A stretch of 64,000 nucleotides of DNA, taken from Flavobacterium sp. HJ-32-4 (GTDB taxonomy: Bacteria > Bacteroidota > Bacteroidia > Flavobacteriales > Flavobacteriaceae). Location of the stretch: contig NZ_CP092832.1 in NCBI RefSeq assembly GCF_022532105.1, positions 3,439,001-3,503,000 of the forward strand, written 5' to 3'. Below, piece by piece: positions 41,431-50,362 of the stretch. The notes below the pieces were generated by a model. That model saw only the letters and a program-made list of their open reading frames with translations, was not told the DNA's origin and did no database searches. Within the stretch, counting starts at the first letter, position 1. Each line of letters opens with the position of its first letter. A program made the position numbers and the translations under genes.

Positions 41431-43575
41431 TTACTTCACGATCGTCATCTCGTCGACGATGTGCTTCGCGCCGCTGAACTTGTCGATCAGCCAGAGTACG
41501 TAGCGGATATCGACGTTGATGGTGCGCTGTAGGTTCTTGTCGAAGATGACGTCACCTGCCATGGCTTCGATGTTGCCGTCGAAGGCAAGGCCGATGAGTT
41601 CGCCTTTGCCGTTCAATACCGGTGAGCCTGAGTTACCTCCGGTGATGTCATTGTCGGTCAGGAAGTTGACTGGCATATACCCGGCTTTGTCGGCGTAACG
41701 GCCATAGTCTTTTGCTTTGTAGATGTCAAGCATCGCCTGTGGCAGGTCGAATTCGGCATCGCCCTTTTTGTATTTCTTCACCATGCCTTCGAGGGTGGTG
41801 TAGTTGTTGATCTTGGCATCGTTGCGCTTGTCGGCCGGAAGGGCACGCACTTTACCATACGTCAGGCGCAGGGTCGAGTTTGCGTCGGGATACTGGATCG
41901 GGTTGAGTTTTGATTCACGGAGTCCGGCTACCAGGTTGCGGAACGCTTTTTCATAGTCGTTCTGCGCTTTCGCGATGGCATCCGACTTCGACGCCAGGTG
42001 CGTGAGCAGGTCGTTTGACAGTTTATACACCGGATCGTTGGTTACAAGGGCGGCATCGGGAGCATCCAGGAAGGCCATCATCTTGGCTTCCGACGTCAGG
42101 ATACTCAGGTCGTAGATCGCGTTTACATACTTCGTGAAATCACCATTGTTTTCCTTACCAATCTTGTCGACCATCGGTGCGATGGCGTATCCGGTCGCTT
42201 TTGTTGAATAGAGTTTCAGTTGTGCGGCCATGATGTCTTTTTCAGCCGGCAGGTACACTTCTGAGAAGAAACCTTTGATCATCTCTTCCAGATCCGGACG
42301 CATGCCGGCGCGGGCTGTGGCATCGGCATTGGCGTAGGCTTCGAGCTGTTTGCCGAATACGCGGGAAACGGTACCGAAAGACGTCGTACGCAGCAATTGT
42401 TGCAGGTAGTTGTCGTGACGGGCCTTCTCGTTTGTCAGTGCATACCAAGCATTGATATCCCGGATGACGTTGCCGTATTTGGCTTTGTTGGCCGGTTTGT
42501 TGGCCCATTTGTCAAATTTTGCTTCCTGTGCTGCCTTGGCTTTGGCGGTGCCGAATTTGCTAAGGGCATCGATCATACCCTGCCGGTTTTTCCAGTAGTT
42601 GGCGGTTGAAGCGTATTTTGAAGCGTACTGAAGGTTGACTTTTTCGTCTTTCTCCATATACTTCTTCATGTTGTCCATGCCGGTTTTGGCTCCTTCCACC
42701 CAAGCTGGGTAGGCAAATTTGACGTTCTGCTCGATCCCGCCTGCCGGCATCCAGCGGTTGGTACGGCCCGGATAGCCGAGGATCATGGCGAAATCGCCTT
42801 CTTTCACCCCATTCAGGTTGACCGGAAGGTAGTGCTTCGGATGTAACGGAACGTTGTTGGGTGAATAATCGGCCGGGTTGCCGTCTTTATCGGCGTAGAT
42901 ACGGAACATCGAGAAGTCGCCGGTGTGGCGTGGCCATTCCCAGTTGTCGGTGTCGCCACCGTATTTACCGACGCTTTCAGGTGGTGTTCCTACGAGGCGT
43001 ACGTCTTTGTAATCCTGGTACACGAAGTAGTAAAATTCGTTGCCCTGGAAGAACGAACGCACGACGACGGTATATTTGCCGCCTTCGTTGTTTTCTTTTT
43101 CGATGACTTTCATTTCGTCGGCGATGGCTTTGGCGCGATCGGCTTCCGACATATTGTCGTTGACTTTAGAAAGGATGCGTTTCGACACGTCGTCCATCCG
43201 CACGAAGAAGCGCACGAACAGGCTTGATGGTTTCATCTCGCCGTTTTTATTGGGTGCCCAATACCCGTCTTTCAGGTAGTTGTGCTCAGGCGACGACAAT
43301 TCGGCGATGGCGTCGTATCCACAGTGGTGGTTGGTGAGCACGAGACCGTCTTTTGAGATCAGCTCGGCCGTACAACCGCCGTTGAACTGCACGATGGCAT
43401 CTTTGAGGCTGTGGTGGTTGATACTGTAGATTTCTTCAGCGGTCAACTGAAGGCCCATTTTTTCCATGTCGCGGTGGTTGAGACGTTCGATGAACATCAG
43501 GAACCACATCCCCTCGTCGGCCCGCATTGGGAATGCCGATAACGCCAGGAGGATGAATAACGTTATTTTTTTCAT
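41431..43575 (-). CDS. S46 family dipeptidyl-peptidase (DPP7-like)
   Basis: A 714-residue secreted or periplasmic serine dipeptidyl-peptidase that removes dipeptides from oligopeptides, supplying amino acids as carbon source. Signal peptide MKKITLFILLALSAFPMRA, then the family N-terminus DEGMWFLMFIERLNHRDMEK. Catalytic His is in VLTNHHCGYDAI (~82), the Asp region in DTDNWEWPRHTGDFSMFR, and Ser in GGNSGSPVLNG (~648). Eighteen residues after the catalytic Ser lies Gly (AFDGNIEAM); in P. gingivalis the same position is Gly in DPP7 and Arg in DPP11, so a DPP7-like preference for hydrophobic P1 residues is expected. The ATG at 43575 is chosen because it begins the signal peptide. Confidence 0.93.
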   Translation of the reverse strand: MKKITLFILLALSAFPMRADEGMWFLMFIERLNHRDMEKMGLQLTAEEIYSINHHSLKDAIVQFNGGCTAELISKDGLVLTNHHCGYDAIAELSSPEHNYLKDGYWAPNKNGEMKPSSLFVRFFVRMDDVSKRILSKVNDNMSEADRAKAIADEMKVIEKENNEGGKYTVVVRSFFQGNEFYYFVYQDYKDVRLVGTPPESVGKYGGDTDNWEWPRHTGDFSMFRIYADKDGNPADYSPNNVPLHPKHYLPVNLNGVKEGDFAMILGYPGRTNRWMPAGGIEQNVKFAYPAWVEGAKTGMDNMKKYMEKDEKVNLQYASKYASTANYWKNRQGMIDALSKFGTAKAKAAQEAKFDKWANKPANKAKYGNVIRDINAWYALTNEKARHDNYLQQLLRTTSFGTVSRVFGKQLEAYANADATARAGMRPDLEEMIKGFFSEVYLPAEKDIMAAQLKLYSTKATGYAIAPMVDKIGKENNGDFTKYVNAIYDLSILTSEAKMMAFLDAPDAALVTNDPVYKLSNDLLTHLASKSDAIAKAQNDYEKAFRNLVAGLRESKLNPIQYPDANSTLRLTYGKVRALPADKRNDAKINNYTTLEGMVKKYKKGDAEFDLPQAMLDIYKAKDYGRYADKAGYMPVNFLTDNDITGGNSGSPVLNGKGELIGLAFDGNIEAMAGDVIFDKNLQRTINVDIRYVLWLIDKFSGAKHIVDEMTIVK

Positions 43576-43682
43576 GTAGTGAGAGTTTATAATGCGCCGA
43601 AACCCGGCAAACGCCGCGAATATACGCAATTTTAGGATTGATAACGGCAGGGTTTGTAGTTGCTATAACGATTTCGTTACAA

Positions 43683-44693
43683 CTAGTGCCCGACGGGGTT
43701 TAGCATCGACCACAGTCGGTCTTTCAACTGGGTCAGTCCCAACTCCGACACCGACGAAATGAACATATACGGTGTACCCGCAAACGCGTTGTCGAGATCG
43801 CGGCGCATTTCGGCTATCAGTTCGTCGTCGAGCATGTCGCATTTAGAGATAGCGATCAGGCGGTCTTTGTCGAGTAACTCCGGATTGTATTTGTCGAGTT
43901 CATTCAGCAGGATGTCGTATTCGGCGGCGATATCAGGTGAATCGGCCGGAATGAGGAACAACAGCGTTGAGTTGCGTTCGATATGGCGGAGGAAATAATG
44001 CCCGAGTCCTTTGCCTTCTGCCGCTCCTTCGATGATACCGGGAATATCGGCGATGACGAACGACTGGAAATCGCGATAGGCGACGATACCCAGATTGGGT
44101 TTCAGCGTCGTAAACGGATAATCGGCAATCTTCGGTTTGGCTGAGGTGAGTACCGACAGCAAGGTCGACTTACCGGCGTTCGGAAAGCCCACCAGTCCTA
44201 CATCCGCGAGTACTTTGAGTTCGAGTATAATGTCTTTCTCCTCGCCCGGCAGTCCGGGCTGGGCGTAACGCGGCGTTTGGTTGGTCGACGAGCGGAAATG
44301 CCAGTTCCCGAGTCCACCTTTGCCGCCTGATGCCAGGATCTTTTGCTCGCCGTCTTCGGTGATCTCAAACAGGATTTCGTGGGTTTCGGCGTCTTTTACA
44401 ACCGTCCCGAGCGGCACCTCGACGATTTTATCTTCGCCATCATGCCCCGTGCTTCGGGAGCTACCCCCGTCACCGCCGTGTCCGGCCTTTACGTGTCGGA
44501 GGAATTTGAGGTGGAAGAGCGTCCATAGGTTCTTGCTTCCCTGCAGGATGACGTGGCCGCCACGGCCGCCGTCGCCCCCGTCAGGACCGCCTTTCTCGAT
44601 GAATTTCTCGCGGTGTAAATGCGAAGAGCCGCGGCCTCCTTTGCCGGACGCTACGTAAATTTTGGTGTAGTCGACGAAATTTCCCTCGGTCAT
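43683..44693 (-). CDS. obgE: GTPase Obg
   Basis: A 336-residue Obg GTPase that assists 50S assembly and stress control. The glycine-rich Obg fold covers residues 1-157 ([36 protein letters not shown]), followed by the G domain with [26 protein letters not shown] and a later SKCDMLD. It lacks a C-terminal OCT domain, normal for this group. Its promoter lies 59 bases upstream, so a heptamer array is transcribed as part of its leader. Confidence 0.97.
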   Translation of the reverse strand: MTEGNFVDYTKIYVASGKGGRGSSHLHREKFIEKGGPDGGDGGRGGHVILQGSKNLWTLFHLKFLRHVKAGHGGDGGSSRSTGHDGEDKIVEVPLGTVVKDAETHEILFEITEDGEQKILASGGKGGLGNWHFRSSTNQTPRYAQPGLPGEEKDIILELKVLADVGLVGFPNAGKSTLLSVLTSAKPKIADYPFTTLKPNLGIVAYRDFQSFVIADIPGIIEGAAEGKGLGHYFLRHIERNSTLLFLIPADSPDIAAEYDILLNELDKYNPELLDKDRLIAISKCDMLDDELIAEMRRDLDNAFAGTPYMFISSVSELGLTQLKDRLWSMLNPVGH

Positions 44694-44696
44694 GAA

Positions 44697-44730
44697 GTTG
44701 GCAGTTGGCAGTCCCAGTAGGCAGTAAAAC
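44697..44730. repeat. Heptamer array in the obgE leader
   Basis: Units GTTGGCA (44697), GTTGGCA (44704), a 6-base GTCCCA, GTAGGCA (44717) and GTAAAAC. They are the reverse complement type of the array at 45198-45264 on the other side of the four-helix-bundle gene. Confidence 0.75.
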
Positions 44731-44751
44731 TCCTGGAATTGAAATTAAGTG

Positions 44752-44782
44752 CAAAACTACGCCTAATTGGCCTTTGCGCCAA
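44752..44782 (-). promoter_or_regulatory. Probable obgE promoter
   Basis: On the - strand TAGTTTTG (44752-44759) and TTG (44780-44782) are separated by 20 bases. The -33 part lies inside the 3' end of the four-helix-bundle gene. Confidence 0.6.
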
Positions 44783-45134
44783 ACTTCGTCGGATTTTGAA
44801 TCATATAGGCCAACAGCTTTCCCACTTCTTCCGACCGGAAAAGAAGTGCGTCCCGAAGCTCAGCCCCTATGTATCCACAGGAAAATGAGAAGTCAATCCA
44901 AACAGCTGTCTCTGCGTTTTCGCTGTCGCTGTCGGTGAGTTTACTTATGAAGTGATTGGGATAACGTCGCCTGCGATAGGCCTCGGCAAGGTTCGCACAG
45001 GTGCTTCGAGATGACCGTCGCACCTGGTCTATTAGGGAATATCGTTCTTCTGTCGGGAGTCCTTTTGAAATTTCGAATAGCTCCATAGCTAGTTCATAGG
45101 CCTTTTGGTAAGCTAGTAAGTCCCTGAAATCCAT
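44763..45134 (-). CDS. Four-helix-bundle protein (23S rRNA IVS-type family)
   Basis: A 123-residue protein of the family first seen in 23S rRNA intervening sequences and now found as free genes. It begins MDFRDLLAYQKAYELAMELF and contains LIDQVRRSSRSTCANLAEAY, both diagnostic, followed by two further helices. Its role is unknown; the fold suggests nucleic acid binding. The gene is bracketed by inverted heptamer arrays (44697-44730 and 45198-45264), which with the family's scattered distribution suggests that it moved in as a cassette; that is inference. Confidence 0.88.
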   Translation of the reverse strand: MDFRDLLAYQKAYELAMELFEISKGLPTEERYSLIDQVRRSSRSTCANLAEAYRRRRYPNHFISKLTDSDSENAETAVWIDFSFSCGYIGAELRDALLFRSEEVGKLLAYMIQNPTKFGAKAN

Positions 45135-45197
45135 ATTTTTTCATTTTGGCGTATATTCTTATAAAAATTGAATCGTCTAAACTCCACAAACCGCTGG

Positions 45198-45264
45198 CAC
45201 TGCCCACTGCAAACTGCCCACTGCAAACTGCCTACTGCCTACTGCGACTGCCAACTGCTCATTC
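45198..45264. repeat. Heptamer array (ACTGCC type), nine units
   Basis: In 7-bp phase: CACTGCC (45198), CACTGCA, AACTGCC (45212), CACTGCA, AACTGCC (45226), TACTGCC, TACTGCG, then a 6-base slip and AACTGCT (45253). It ends directly at the stop codon of the CNNM gene. Confidence 0.9.
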
Positions 45265-46542
45265 CTACCGCTCCCTCCGCGCCCGCACGATCACCTTATC
45301 GATTTTCACGCCGTCCATGTCGACGACTTCGAGTTCGTAATCGTTCCAGACCAGTACCTCGCCTTCTTTGGGGATGTAGCTGAGTTCGGTCATGATGAGG
45401 CCGCTTACGGTGGTGACTTCGTAGTCGTTGATGAGATCATCGAGGTCGAAGAAGGTAAGGAAATCGTGGAGGGAATAGTGTCCGTCTACCAACCAACTGC
45501 CGTCTTCCCGCTCGATGAGTTTGAAATCGTCTTTATAAAATTCGGAGGCATCACCTACCAGGGCTTCCAGGATGTCATTCAGTGTGATGATTCCCTGGAA
45601 AACGCCGTATTCGTCTGACACCAGTGCATAATGCACCCCGCTTTTCTTGAAGTTTTCAAGGGCTTTGTAGGCCGTTGTCTGCTCCATCATATAAGGAGCA
45701 TCGGTCATAATCTTCGCGATGTCGAAATCGGCTTCATCAAAATGAGCAAAGATGTTCTTGAGGTTTACGACGCCGACGATATCATCGAAGTTCTCCCCAT
45801 AGACCGGATAGACGGAATGCAGTTCCTTCAGCATCAGGTCGCGGGCCTTTTGTTTGTCGGAATCGAGGGGTAGCATCACTACCGAACCCCGGTGTGTCAT
45901 GAGGGAATTGATCTTCCGGTCACCGATATGAAACACCCGTTCCACGATATCCTGCTCGATTTCCTGCACTTCACCGCCTTCGGTTCCTTCCTTGATGATG
46001 GCTTTGATTTCCTCTTCCGTCACTTTTCCGTCGGCGGAGGGTTTGATCATGAACAGCTTCATCAGTCCCTCGGTGGCAAACGTCAGCAACCAGATGAAAG
46101 GCGCTGTTGCGATGGAAATCCACTTCATCGGAATCGACACGGCCTTGGCGATTTTCTCAGGGTAGTTCAACCCGATACGTTTAGGCAACAGTTCGCCCAG
46201 CACCAGTGAGAAGAAGGTCAGCATGACGACAACAATACCCGTGGCAATATTGGCCGCATAGGGTTTGAGCGCTGGAAATCCTTCGACGAAATGTTGCATG
46301 TCGTCGGTGATCTTGTCGCCGGAATAAATACCTGTGAGGATGCCAATAAGCGTGATGCCGATCTGTACGGTCGAAAGGAACTTGTTAGGCGAATTCGACA
46401 GTTCCAGCGCGGTCTGTGCCCCGGCATTGCCTTTTTTGGCGGCCGTTTCGAGGCGGTTCTTCCGCGACGAGATCAGCGCGATTTCCGACATCGAAAAGAC
46501 GCCGTTGAGCAAGATCAGGAACAGGATGATAAGGATTTCCAT
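45265..46542 (-). CDS. CNNM/CorC-type membrane protein (hemolysin family)
   Basis: A 425-residue inner-membrane protein. The DUF21 (CNNM) domain spans about residues 1-180 with several membrane helices (EILIILFLILLNGVFSMSEI, LGELLPKRIGLNYPEKIA). Two CBS domains follow (MTHRGSVVMLPLDSDKQKA, VSDEYGVFQGIITLNDILEA), then a C-terminal CorC_HlyC domain (IEREDGSWLVDGHYSLHDF). Members have been linked to magnesium or cobalt efflux; the hemolysin name is historical. The gene lies 18 bases behind adk. The downstream heptamer array touches its stop codon. Confidence 0.9.
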   Translation of the reverse strand: MEILIILFLILLNGVFSMSEIALISSRKNRLETAAKKGNAGAQTALELSNSPNKFLSTVQIGITLIGILTGIYSGDKITDDMQHFVEGFPALKPYAANIATGIVVVMLTFFSLVLGELLPKRIGLNYPEKIAKAVSIPMKWISIATAPFIWLLTFATEGLMKLFMIKPSADGKVTEEEIKAIIKEGTEGGEVQEIEQDIVERVFHIGDRKINSLMTHRGSVVMLPLDSDKQKARDLMLKELHSVYPVYGENFDDIVGVVNLKNIFAHFDEADFDIAKIMTDAPYMMEQTTAYKALENFKKSGVHYALVSDEYGVFQGIITLNDILEALVGDASEFYKDDFKLIEREDGSWLVDGHYSLHDFLTFFDLDDLINDYEVTTVSGLIMTELSYIPKEGEVLVWNDYELEVVDMDGVKIDKVIVRARRER

Positions 46543-46560
46543 ACGGAAAACGATTGGTTC

Positions 46561-47133
46561 TTATAAGGCGTCGATCACCGCGCGCAATCGATCGGTGATG
46601 GCAGCGATCTCACCAATACCGTCGACAGCGTGGTAATTGCCTTTTTGTTCGTAGTAGGCGATCAGTGGCGCCGTTTTTTCGTTGTATTCCTGGTAGCGGT
46701 TGCGGATCAGCGATTCGTCCTGGTCGTCTTTGCGTCCGGATGTTTTGCCCCGCTCCAGCAGACGTTTTACCAATATTTCGTCATCGGCCTCAAGGGCAAT
46801 GGTAGCGGTTACCGCCCAGCCTTTCGATTGCAGGAAACCATCGAGTGCTTCTGCCTGGGCAAGCGTACGCGGATACCCGTCAAACAGAAATCCGTTCGCG
46901 TTGGGATGGCTGTTGACCGAATCGATCAGCATGTTCGTGGTAACCTCATCCGGCACCAGGTCACCCCGGTCGATATAGCTCTTGGCCAATTTGCCTAACT
47001 CGGTTTCGTTCTTCATATTGAACCGGAAAATGTCACCGGTTGAAAGGTGGATCAGTCCGTAGTGCTCCTTCAGGAATTCTGCCTGGGTACCTTTTCCCGC
47101 GCCCGGCTTGCCGAATAAAACGATATTGGTCAT
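46561..47133 (-). CDS. adk: Adenylate kinase
   Basis: A 190-residue adenylate kinase converting ATP and AMP to two ADP. P-loop GKPGAGKGTQAEFL, NMP-binding HLSTGDIFRFNMKN, FDGYPRTLAQAEALDGFL and LERGKTSGRKDDQDESLIRNR; the LID is of the short type. It starts 45 bases after hpt, so both nucleotide genes are probably co-transcribed. Confidence 0.96.
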   Translation of the reverse strand: MTNIVLFGKPGAGKGTQAEFLKEHYGLIHLSTGDIFRFNMKNETELGKLAKSYIDRGDLVPDEVTTNMLIDSVNSHPNANGFLFDGYPRTLAQAEALDGFLQSKGWAVTATIALEADDEILVKRLLERGKTSGRKDDQDESLIRNRYQEYNEKTAPLIAYYEQKGNYHAVDGIGEIAAITDRLRAVIDAL

Positions 47134-47178
47134 CAGTTATGTAGGGTGTTTAGCTAAGTTACGAATTTAGGCGACGGA

Positions 47179-47709
47179 TCAATCCGCCAATTGGTAGACA
47201 TCCGGAAGATTCCGGCCGAGTCCGTCATAGTCGAGTCCGTATCCCACGATAAACTTGTTCGGGATGCGGATGCCGACATAATCCAACCGGACATCTTTGT
47301 CGTATACCTCGGGTTTAAGGAACAACGTCGCGATCTTCACGTGCTTGGGATTATGTTCCTTGAGCATGGCTTTCAGGGCGACGATGGTCGCACCGGTATC
47401 GACGATGTCTTCTACGAGGATGACGGAACGCCCCGACAGGTCGGAGGAAAGTCCAATCAATTCCTGTACGGCTCCGGTTGAGGCGGTTCCTTCATAGGAT
47501 GCCACCTTCACGAACTGCACCTCGCATTGGCCGCGGAAGTGCTTTACCAGATCAGAAACCACCATAAAGGCGCCGTTTAGTACACCGATGAAAACCGGGG
47601 TCTCCTCCGCATGGTCGTCGGTGATGCGGCGCGCCATTTCCTGAATGGCAAATTCGATTTCGCCCGAGGAGATGAAAGGGACGAATCGTTTATCATGAAG
47701 ATGAATCAC
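47179..47709 (-). CDS. hpt: Hypoxanthine phosphoribosyltransferase
   Basis: A 176-residue purine salvage enzyme that makes IMP or GMP from the free base and PRPP. The PRPP-binding motif ILVEDIVDTGATIVAL is intact, and YVGIRIPNKFIVGYGLDYDG.GRNLPDV marks the family's C-terminal half. I choose the GTG at 47709 (start VIHLHDKRF). It lies 18 bases after a predicted transcription start and gives the normal length. A longer frame from 47832 runs back through the promoter and the GAGAGGT repeat and adds low-complexity sequence. adk follows. Confidence 0.9.
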   Translation of the reverse strand: MIHLHDKRFVPFISSGEIEFAIQEMARRITDDHAEETPVFIGVLNGAFMVVSDLVKHFRGQCEVQFVKVASYEGTASTGAVQELIGLSSDLSGRSVILVEDIVDTGATIVALKAMLKEHNPKHVKIATLFLKPEVYDKDVRLDYVGIRIPNKFIVGYGLDYDGLGRNLPDVYQLAD

Positions 47710-47733
47710 GTTGTTGTGTTTGGGAATAAAGGG

Positions 47734-47763
47734 CAAAGATACGTAAAGCGGGGGAAGACACAA
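47734..47763 (-). promoter_or_regulatory. hpt promoter
   Basis: On the - strand TTG (47761-47763), 19 bases, then TATCTTTG (47734-47741): a full match to the Bacteroidota consensus. Initiation near 47727 supports the GTG start at 47709. Confidence 0.8.
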
Positions 47764-47770
47764 GATGTGG

Positions 47771-48134
47771 TGAAGGAGTGAGGAGCGAGAGGAGAGAGAG
47801 GTGAGAGGTGAGAGGTGAGAGGTAAGAAGCAAAAGGAGCGGAAAGAAAAATGAAAGCGGAAAAACAGAACAAATGAACGAAGCATAACGACGGACGCGGA
47901 CACCAGTGTATCCCGGCTTGGAGCCAAAATTCGGATGCCTACCAAATGCTGCGGCTTTCTAAAGGAGCATTCGACGAACTGTGTCCGTTTTACAATCGCT
48001 ATTTGCCTATGGCAACCTTCCACTCTACCCCGTCTAGTAGCCGCTCCTCCATCCTCTCTCCTCTCCTCTCCTCTCCTCTCTCCTCTTTCTTCTTTCTTCT
48101 CTCCTCTTGCTCCTTGATACTTGATACTTGCTCC
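47771..48134. repeat. Purine array and facing pyrimidine array in a 510-base gap
   Basis: From 47771 to ~47842 the + strand is a purine-rich 7-bp array (GTGAGAG at 47801, 47808 and 47815, then GTAAGAA). From ~48040 to 48134 it is a pyrimidine array, CTCCT-like with 5-bp phase, turning into 7-bp TTGCTCC (48107 and 48128) and TTGATAC (48114, 48121). The two blocks are roughly inverted copies. Bases 47843-48040 between them hold no gene I can support. Confidence 0.7.
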
Positions 48135-48222
48135 TTCCCCACTACATTTTCCGAAAATTATGTAACTCCCGTCACCTCCCGCCTCACGAACTTTGTTGTA
48201 GCCCGCCCCAAAAACACCGACC

Positions 48223-48492
48223 ATGATTACCCGGCGCAAACTCCATCTCTATCAATATTTCAATGCCGATCGTTCCGACTGGAACCTCTATGCCACGCCT
48301 GCTGAAAAAGCGGGTATGACCGACGGCGACTGGTTACTGATTGAACGCCTGATGCAGGAATTGCTGTTGGCCGAGCGCGGCAAGCTCGACGCAGAGGCAC
48401 GGGCAACGCTCGAAGAACGGCTGCGACGCTGCTGCGACGGCCCCGAAACCGAGGCCGAAGCGCGACGGGTAGCATTTGTCAATTATAACTGA
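48223..48492 (+). CDS. Hypothetical small protein
   Basis: A possible 89-residue cytosolic protein I do not recognise. It is charged and probably helical (MTDGDWLLIERLMQELLLAE, ARATLEERLRRCCDG), ends KRVAFVNYN-like without membrane segments, and would be transcribed alone. Upstream GAACTTTG (48188-48195) is one mismatch from a -7 box. Amino acid composition looks protein-like, but an overlapping frame on the other strand is also open, so the gene is only probable. Confidence 0.5.
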   Translation: MITRRKLHLYQYFNADRSDWNLYATPAEKAGMTDGDWLLIERLMQELLLAERGKLDAEARATLEERLRRCCDGPETEAEARRVAFVNYN

Positions 48493-48509
48493 AGTTATAG
48501 CACCGACTG

Positions 48510-48953
48510 CTACACAGAGAGCGAGAGCTCTCGTATGCGGTCAAGAGCCGCTTCCCATCGGATTTTCATCGTATCGTAGGAGGCATCCGATACGTCGGAC
48601 GAAACGGTCAAAAGGGTGCCGTCTTCTACGGATGCCAACGCAAACACTTCACTACCCCCTTTCCATTGCATCGCTTCCAGGCTTGTCGTATCGTCGCTGC
48701 CCTCAGGTGTGATGATGCCGTCGTATACCCATTCAATTCGGTCGTAGGGACGCTTTTCCTCTATTGTCCCGACACGTCCGCCACCGGATCCGTCCCACAG
48801 ACGGAGCGGATGCCCGATGATCCAGTCGGTATCGAAATACGTACCCGGGGCGAACTCCGCCAGCCAGGTTCGGTTGAATTCGTCTTCCAGCAAGACCATC
48901 CAGATGGTTTCTTTGGGGGCTACAATATATCGGGTTTGGGTGATCGTTTTCAT
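48510..48953 (-). CDS. SRPBCC/AHSA1-like domain protein
   Basis: A 147-residue protein with the START/SRPBCC pattern of AHSA1-type proteins: MKTITQTRYIVAPKETIWMV at the start, a central FAPGTYFDTDWIIGHPLRLWDG, then YDRIEWVYDG and a C-terminal helix (KIRWEAALDRIRELS). Such proteins form a hydrophobic cavity; the ligand is unknown. I use the ATG at 48953; a TTG two codons upstream is less likely. The gene is alone and divergent from the symporter. Confidence 0.75.
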   Translation of the reverse strand: MKTITQTRYIVAPKETIWMVLLEDEFNRTWLAEFAPGTYFDTDWIIGHPLRLWDGSGGGRVGTIEEKRPYDRIEWVYDGIITPEGSDDTTSLEAMQWKGGSEVFALASVEDGTLLTVSSDVSDASYDTMKIRWEAALDRIRELSLSV

Positions 48954-49029
48954 AGGCAAGTGTTTTTGGTTACTTTAGGTACTTGAAAATACGCATTCCC
49001 TAACCGATCCTCTCCCAATAAAATCGTAA

Positions 49030-50253
49030 ATGTCTGCTTCTCCTTCTACGTCTTCCTGGTCGTTCCGCCTTTTCACCAACCTCACGACCTGGGTATTGCT
49101 GGCCATTCTGACCGGGATTGCGCTCGGACACTGGGCACCCGAAACCGGACAACAGATGAAGGTACTGGGCGAATGGTTTGTGGCCGGTATCAAGTGCTTT
49201 ATCGGCCCCATCATCTTTCTCACCATCGTGTTGGGTATCGCGGGCATGGGCGACCTTCGAAAAGTCGGACGCATCGGACTTAAGGCGCTTGTATATTTCG
49301 AAATCGTCAGCACCCTTGCCCTGGTCATTGGTGTCGCCGCGGCCTACCTCATCGAACCCGGCCATATCGACCGGCGGCAACTCGCACTGCCGGAAACTCC
49401 GGTTCCGGGAAACGGCGATGGCCATTTTGACTGGATGCAGTTTTTTCTCGACAACCTCACTTTACAGGTGCTTTTAGCTGCCATCGTGTGTGGTATTGCG
49501 CTGAACTATTCCTCCCATAGGCAACGGGTGGTCGACGGGTTGTATAGAATATCGTCGTTCGTTTTCAAGTTATTAAAATGGCTGATGTACCTCGCGCCCG
49601 TCGGTGCCTTTGGCGGGATGGCATACACCATCGGGAAATTTGGCCTTGCAACCCTTCTGCCTCTGGGAAAACTGATGCTGACCATGTACGTCACGATGGC
49701 GATTTTCGTTTTCGTTGTATTAGGAGGCATCATGCGGTATTATGGACTGAGCCTTCGCAAGTTCCTGCGGCACATACAGGCAGAATTATTGGTGGTGTTA
49801 GGAACATCTTCGTCGGAATCAGCATTGCCGCGTCTTATGGAAAAACTCCAGGAAATGGGATGCTCAAGGGCGGTGGTCGGTTTGGTCGTTCCGACAGGTT
49901 ATTCGTTCAACCTCGATGGCACCTCCATCTATCTATCAATGGCCGTTATTTTCCTGGCACAATTATATAATGTCCCCCTATCTATAACTGATATCATGAC
50001 GATCTTCTTCCTGCTCATGCTCACGTCAAAAGGGGCGGCTGGCGTTACGGGTAGTGGTTTCATCGTATTGGCCTCGACGCTCACGGCACTTCAAAAGATT
50101 CCCGTGGAAGGACTTGCCTTTCTGTTGGGCGTCGATAAATTCATGAGCGAGGCACGTGCCATTACCAACTGCATTGGAAATGGAGTGGCCGCTATCGTGA
50201 TCTCAAAACAGGAAGGCGACTTCCAGGCCGATCCGGAACGGGCGCTTGACTAA
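49030..50253 (+). CDS. Dicarboxylate/amino acid:cation symporter (DAACS)
   Basis: A 407-residue inner-membrane symporter of the glutamate transporter/DctA family, importing C4-dicarboxylates or acidic amino acids with protons or sodium. Typical segments: GEWFVAGIKCFIGPIIFLTI, the first re-entrant loop GTSSSESALPRLMEKL, VVPTGYSFNLDGTSIYLSMA, and the second loop VTGSGFIVLASTL, then an ARAITNCIGNGVAAIVI helix that binds substrate. The sequence is closer to DctA-like than GltP-like members by eye, but the substrate is open. Followed by a small membrane protein gene 109 bases later. Confidence 0.9.
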   Translation: MSASPSTSSWSFRLFTNLTTWVLLAILTGIALGHWAPETGQQMKVLGEWFVAGIKCFIGPIIFLTIVLGIAGMGDLRKVGRIGLKALVYFEIVSTLALVIGVAAAYLIEPGHIDRRQLALPETPVPGNGDGHFDWMQFFLDNLTLQVLLAAIVCGIALNYSSHRQRVVDGLYRISSFVFKLLKWLMYLAPVGAFGGMAYTIGKFGLATLLPLGKLMLTMYVTMAIFVFVVLGGIMRYYGLSLRKFLRHIQAELLVVLGTSSSESALPRLMEKLQEMGCSRAVVGLVVPTGYSFNLDGTSIYLSMAVIFLAQLYNVPLSITDIMTIFFLLMLTSKGAAGVTGSGFIVLASTLTALQKIPVEGLAFLLGVDKFMSEARAITNCIGNGVAAIVISKQEGDFQADPERALD

Positions 50254-50362
50254 CGGGCTTCTTCTCTCCGGCAACATGCCCTAATGAACTTGCAACTCTC
50301 TAACGGAATTGTGTAGCGCAAAAAAAGGTTTCCAGCCGGAACTTGCGTCGAAATACCACTCC

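Noticed and set aside
44697..45264. CRISPR array at the repeated ACTGCC blocks
   Set aside because: Units are 7 bp with no spacers and no cas genes nearby.
47710..47832. Extended hpt start
   Set aside because: The extension is low-complexity translation of the GAGAGGT array and lies upstream of a full promoter.
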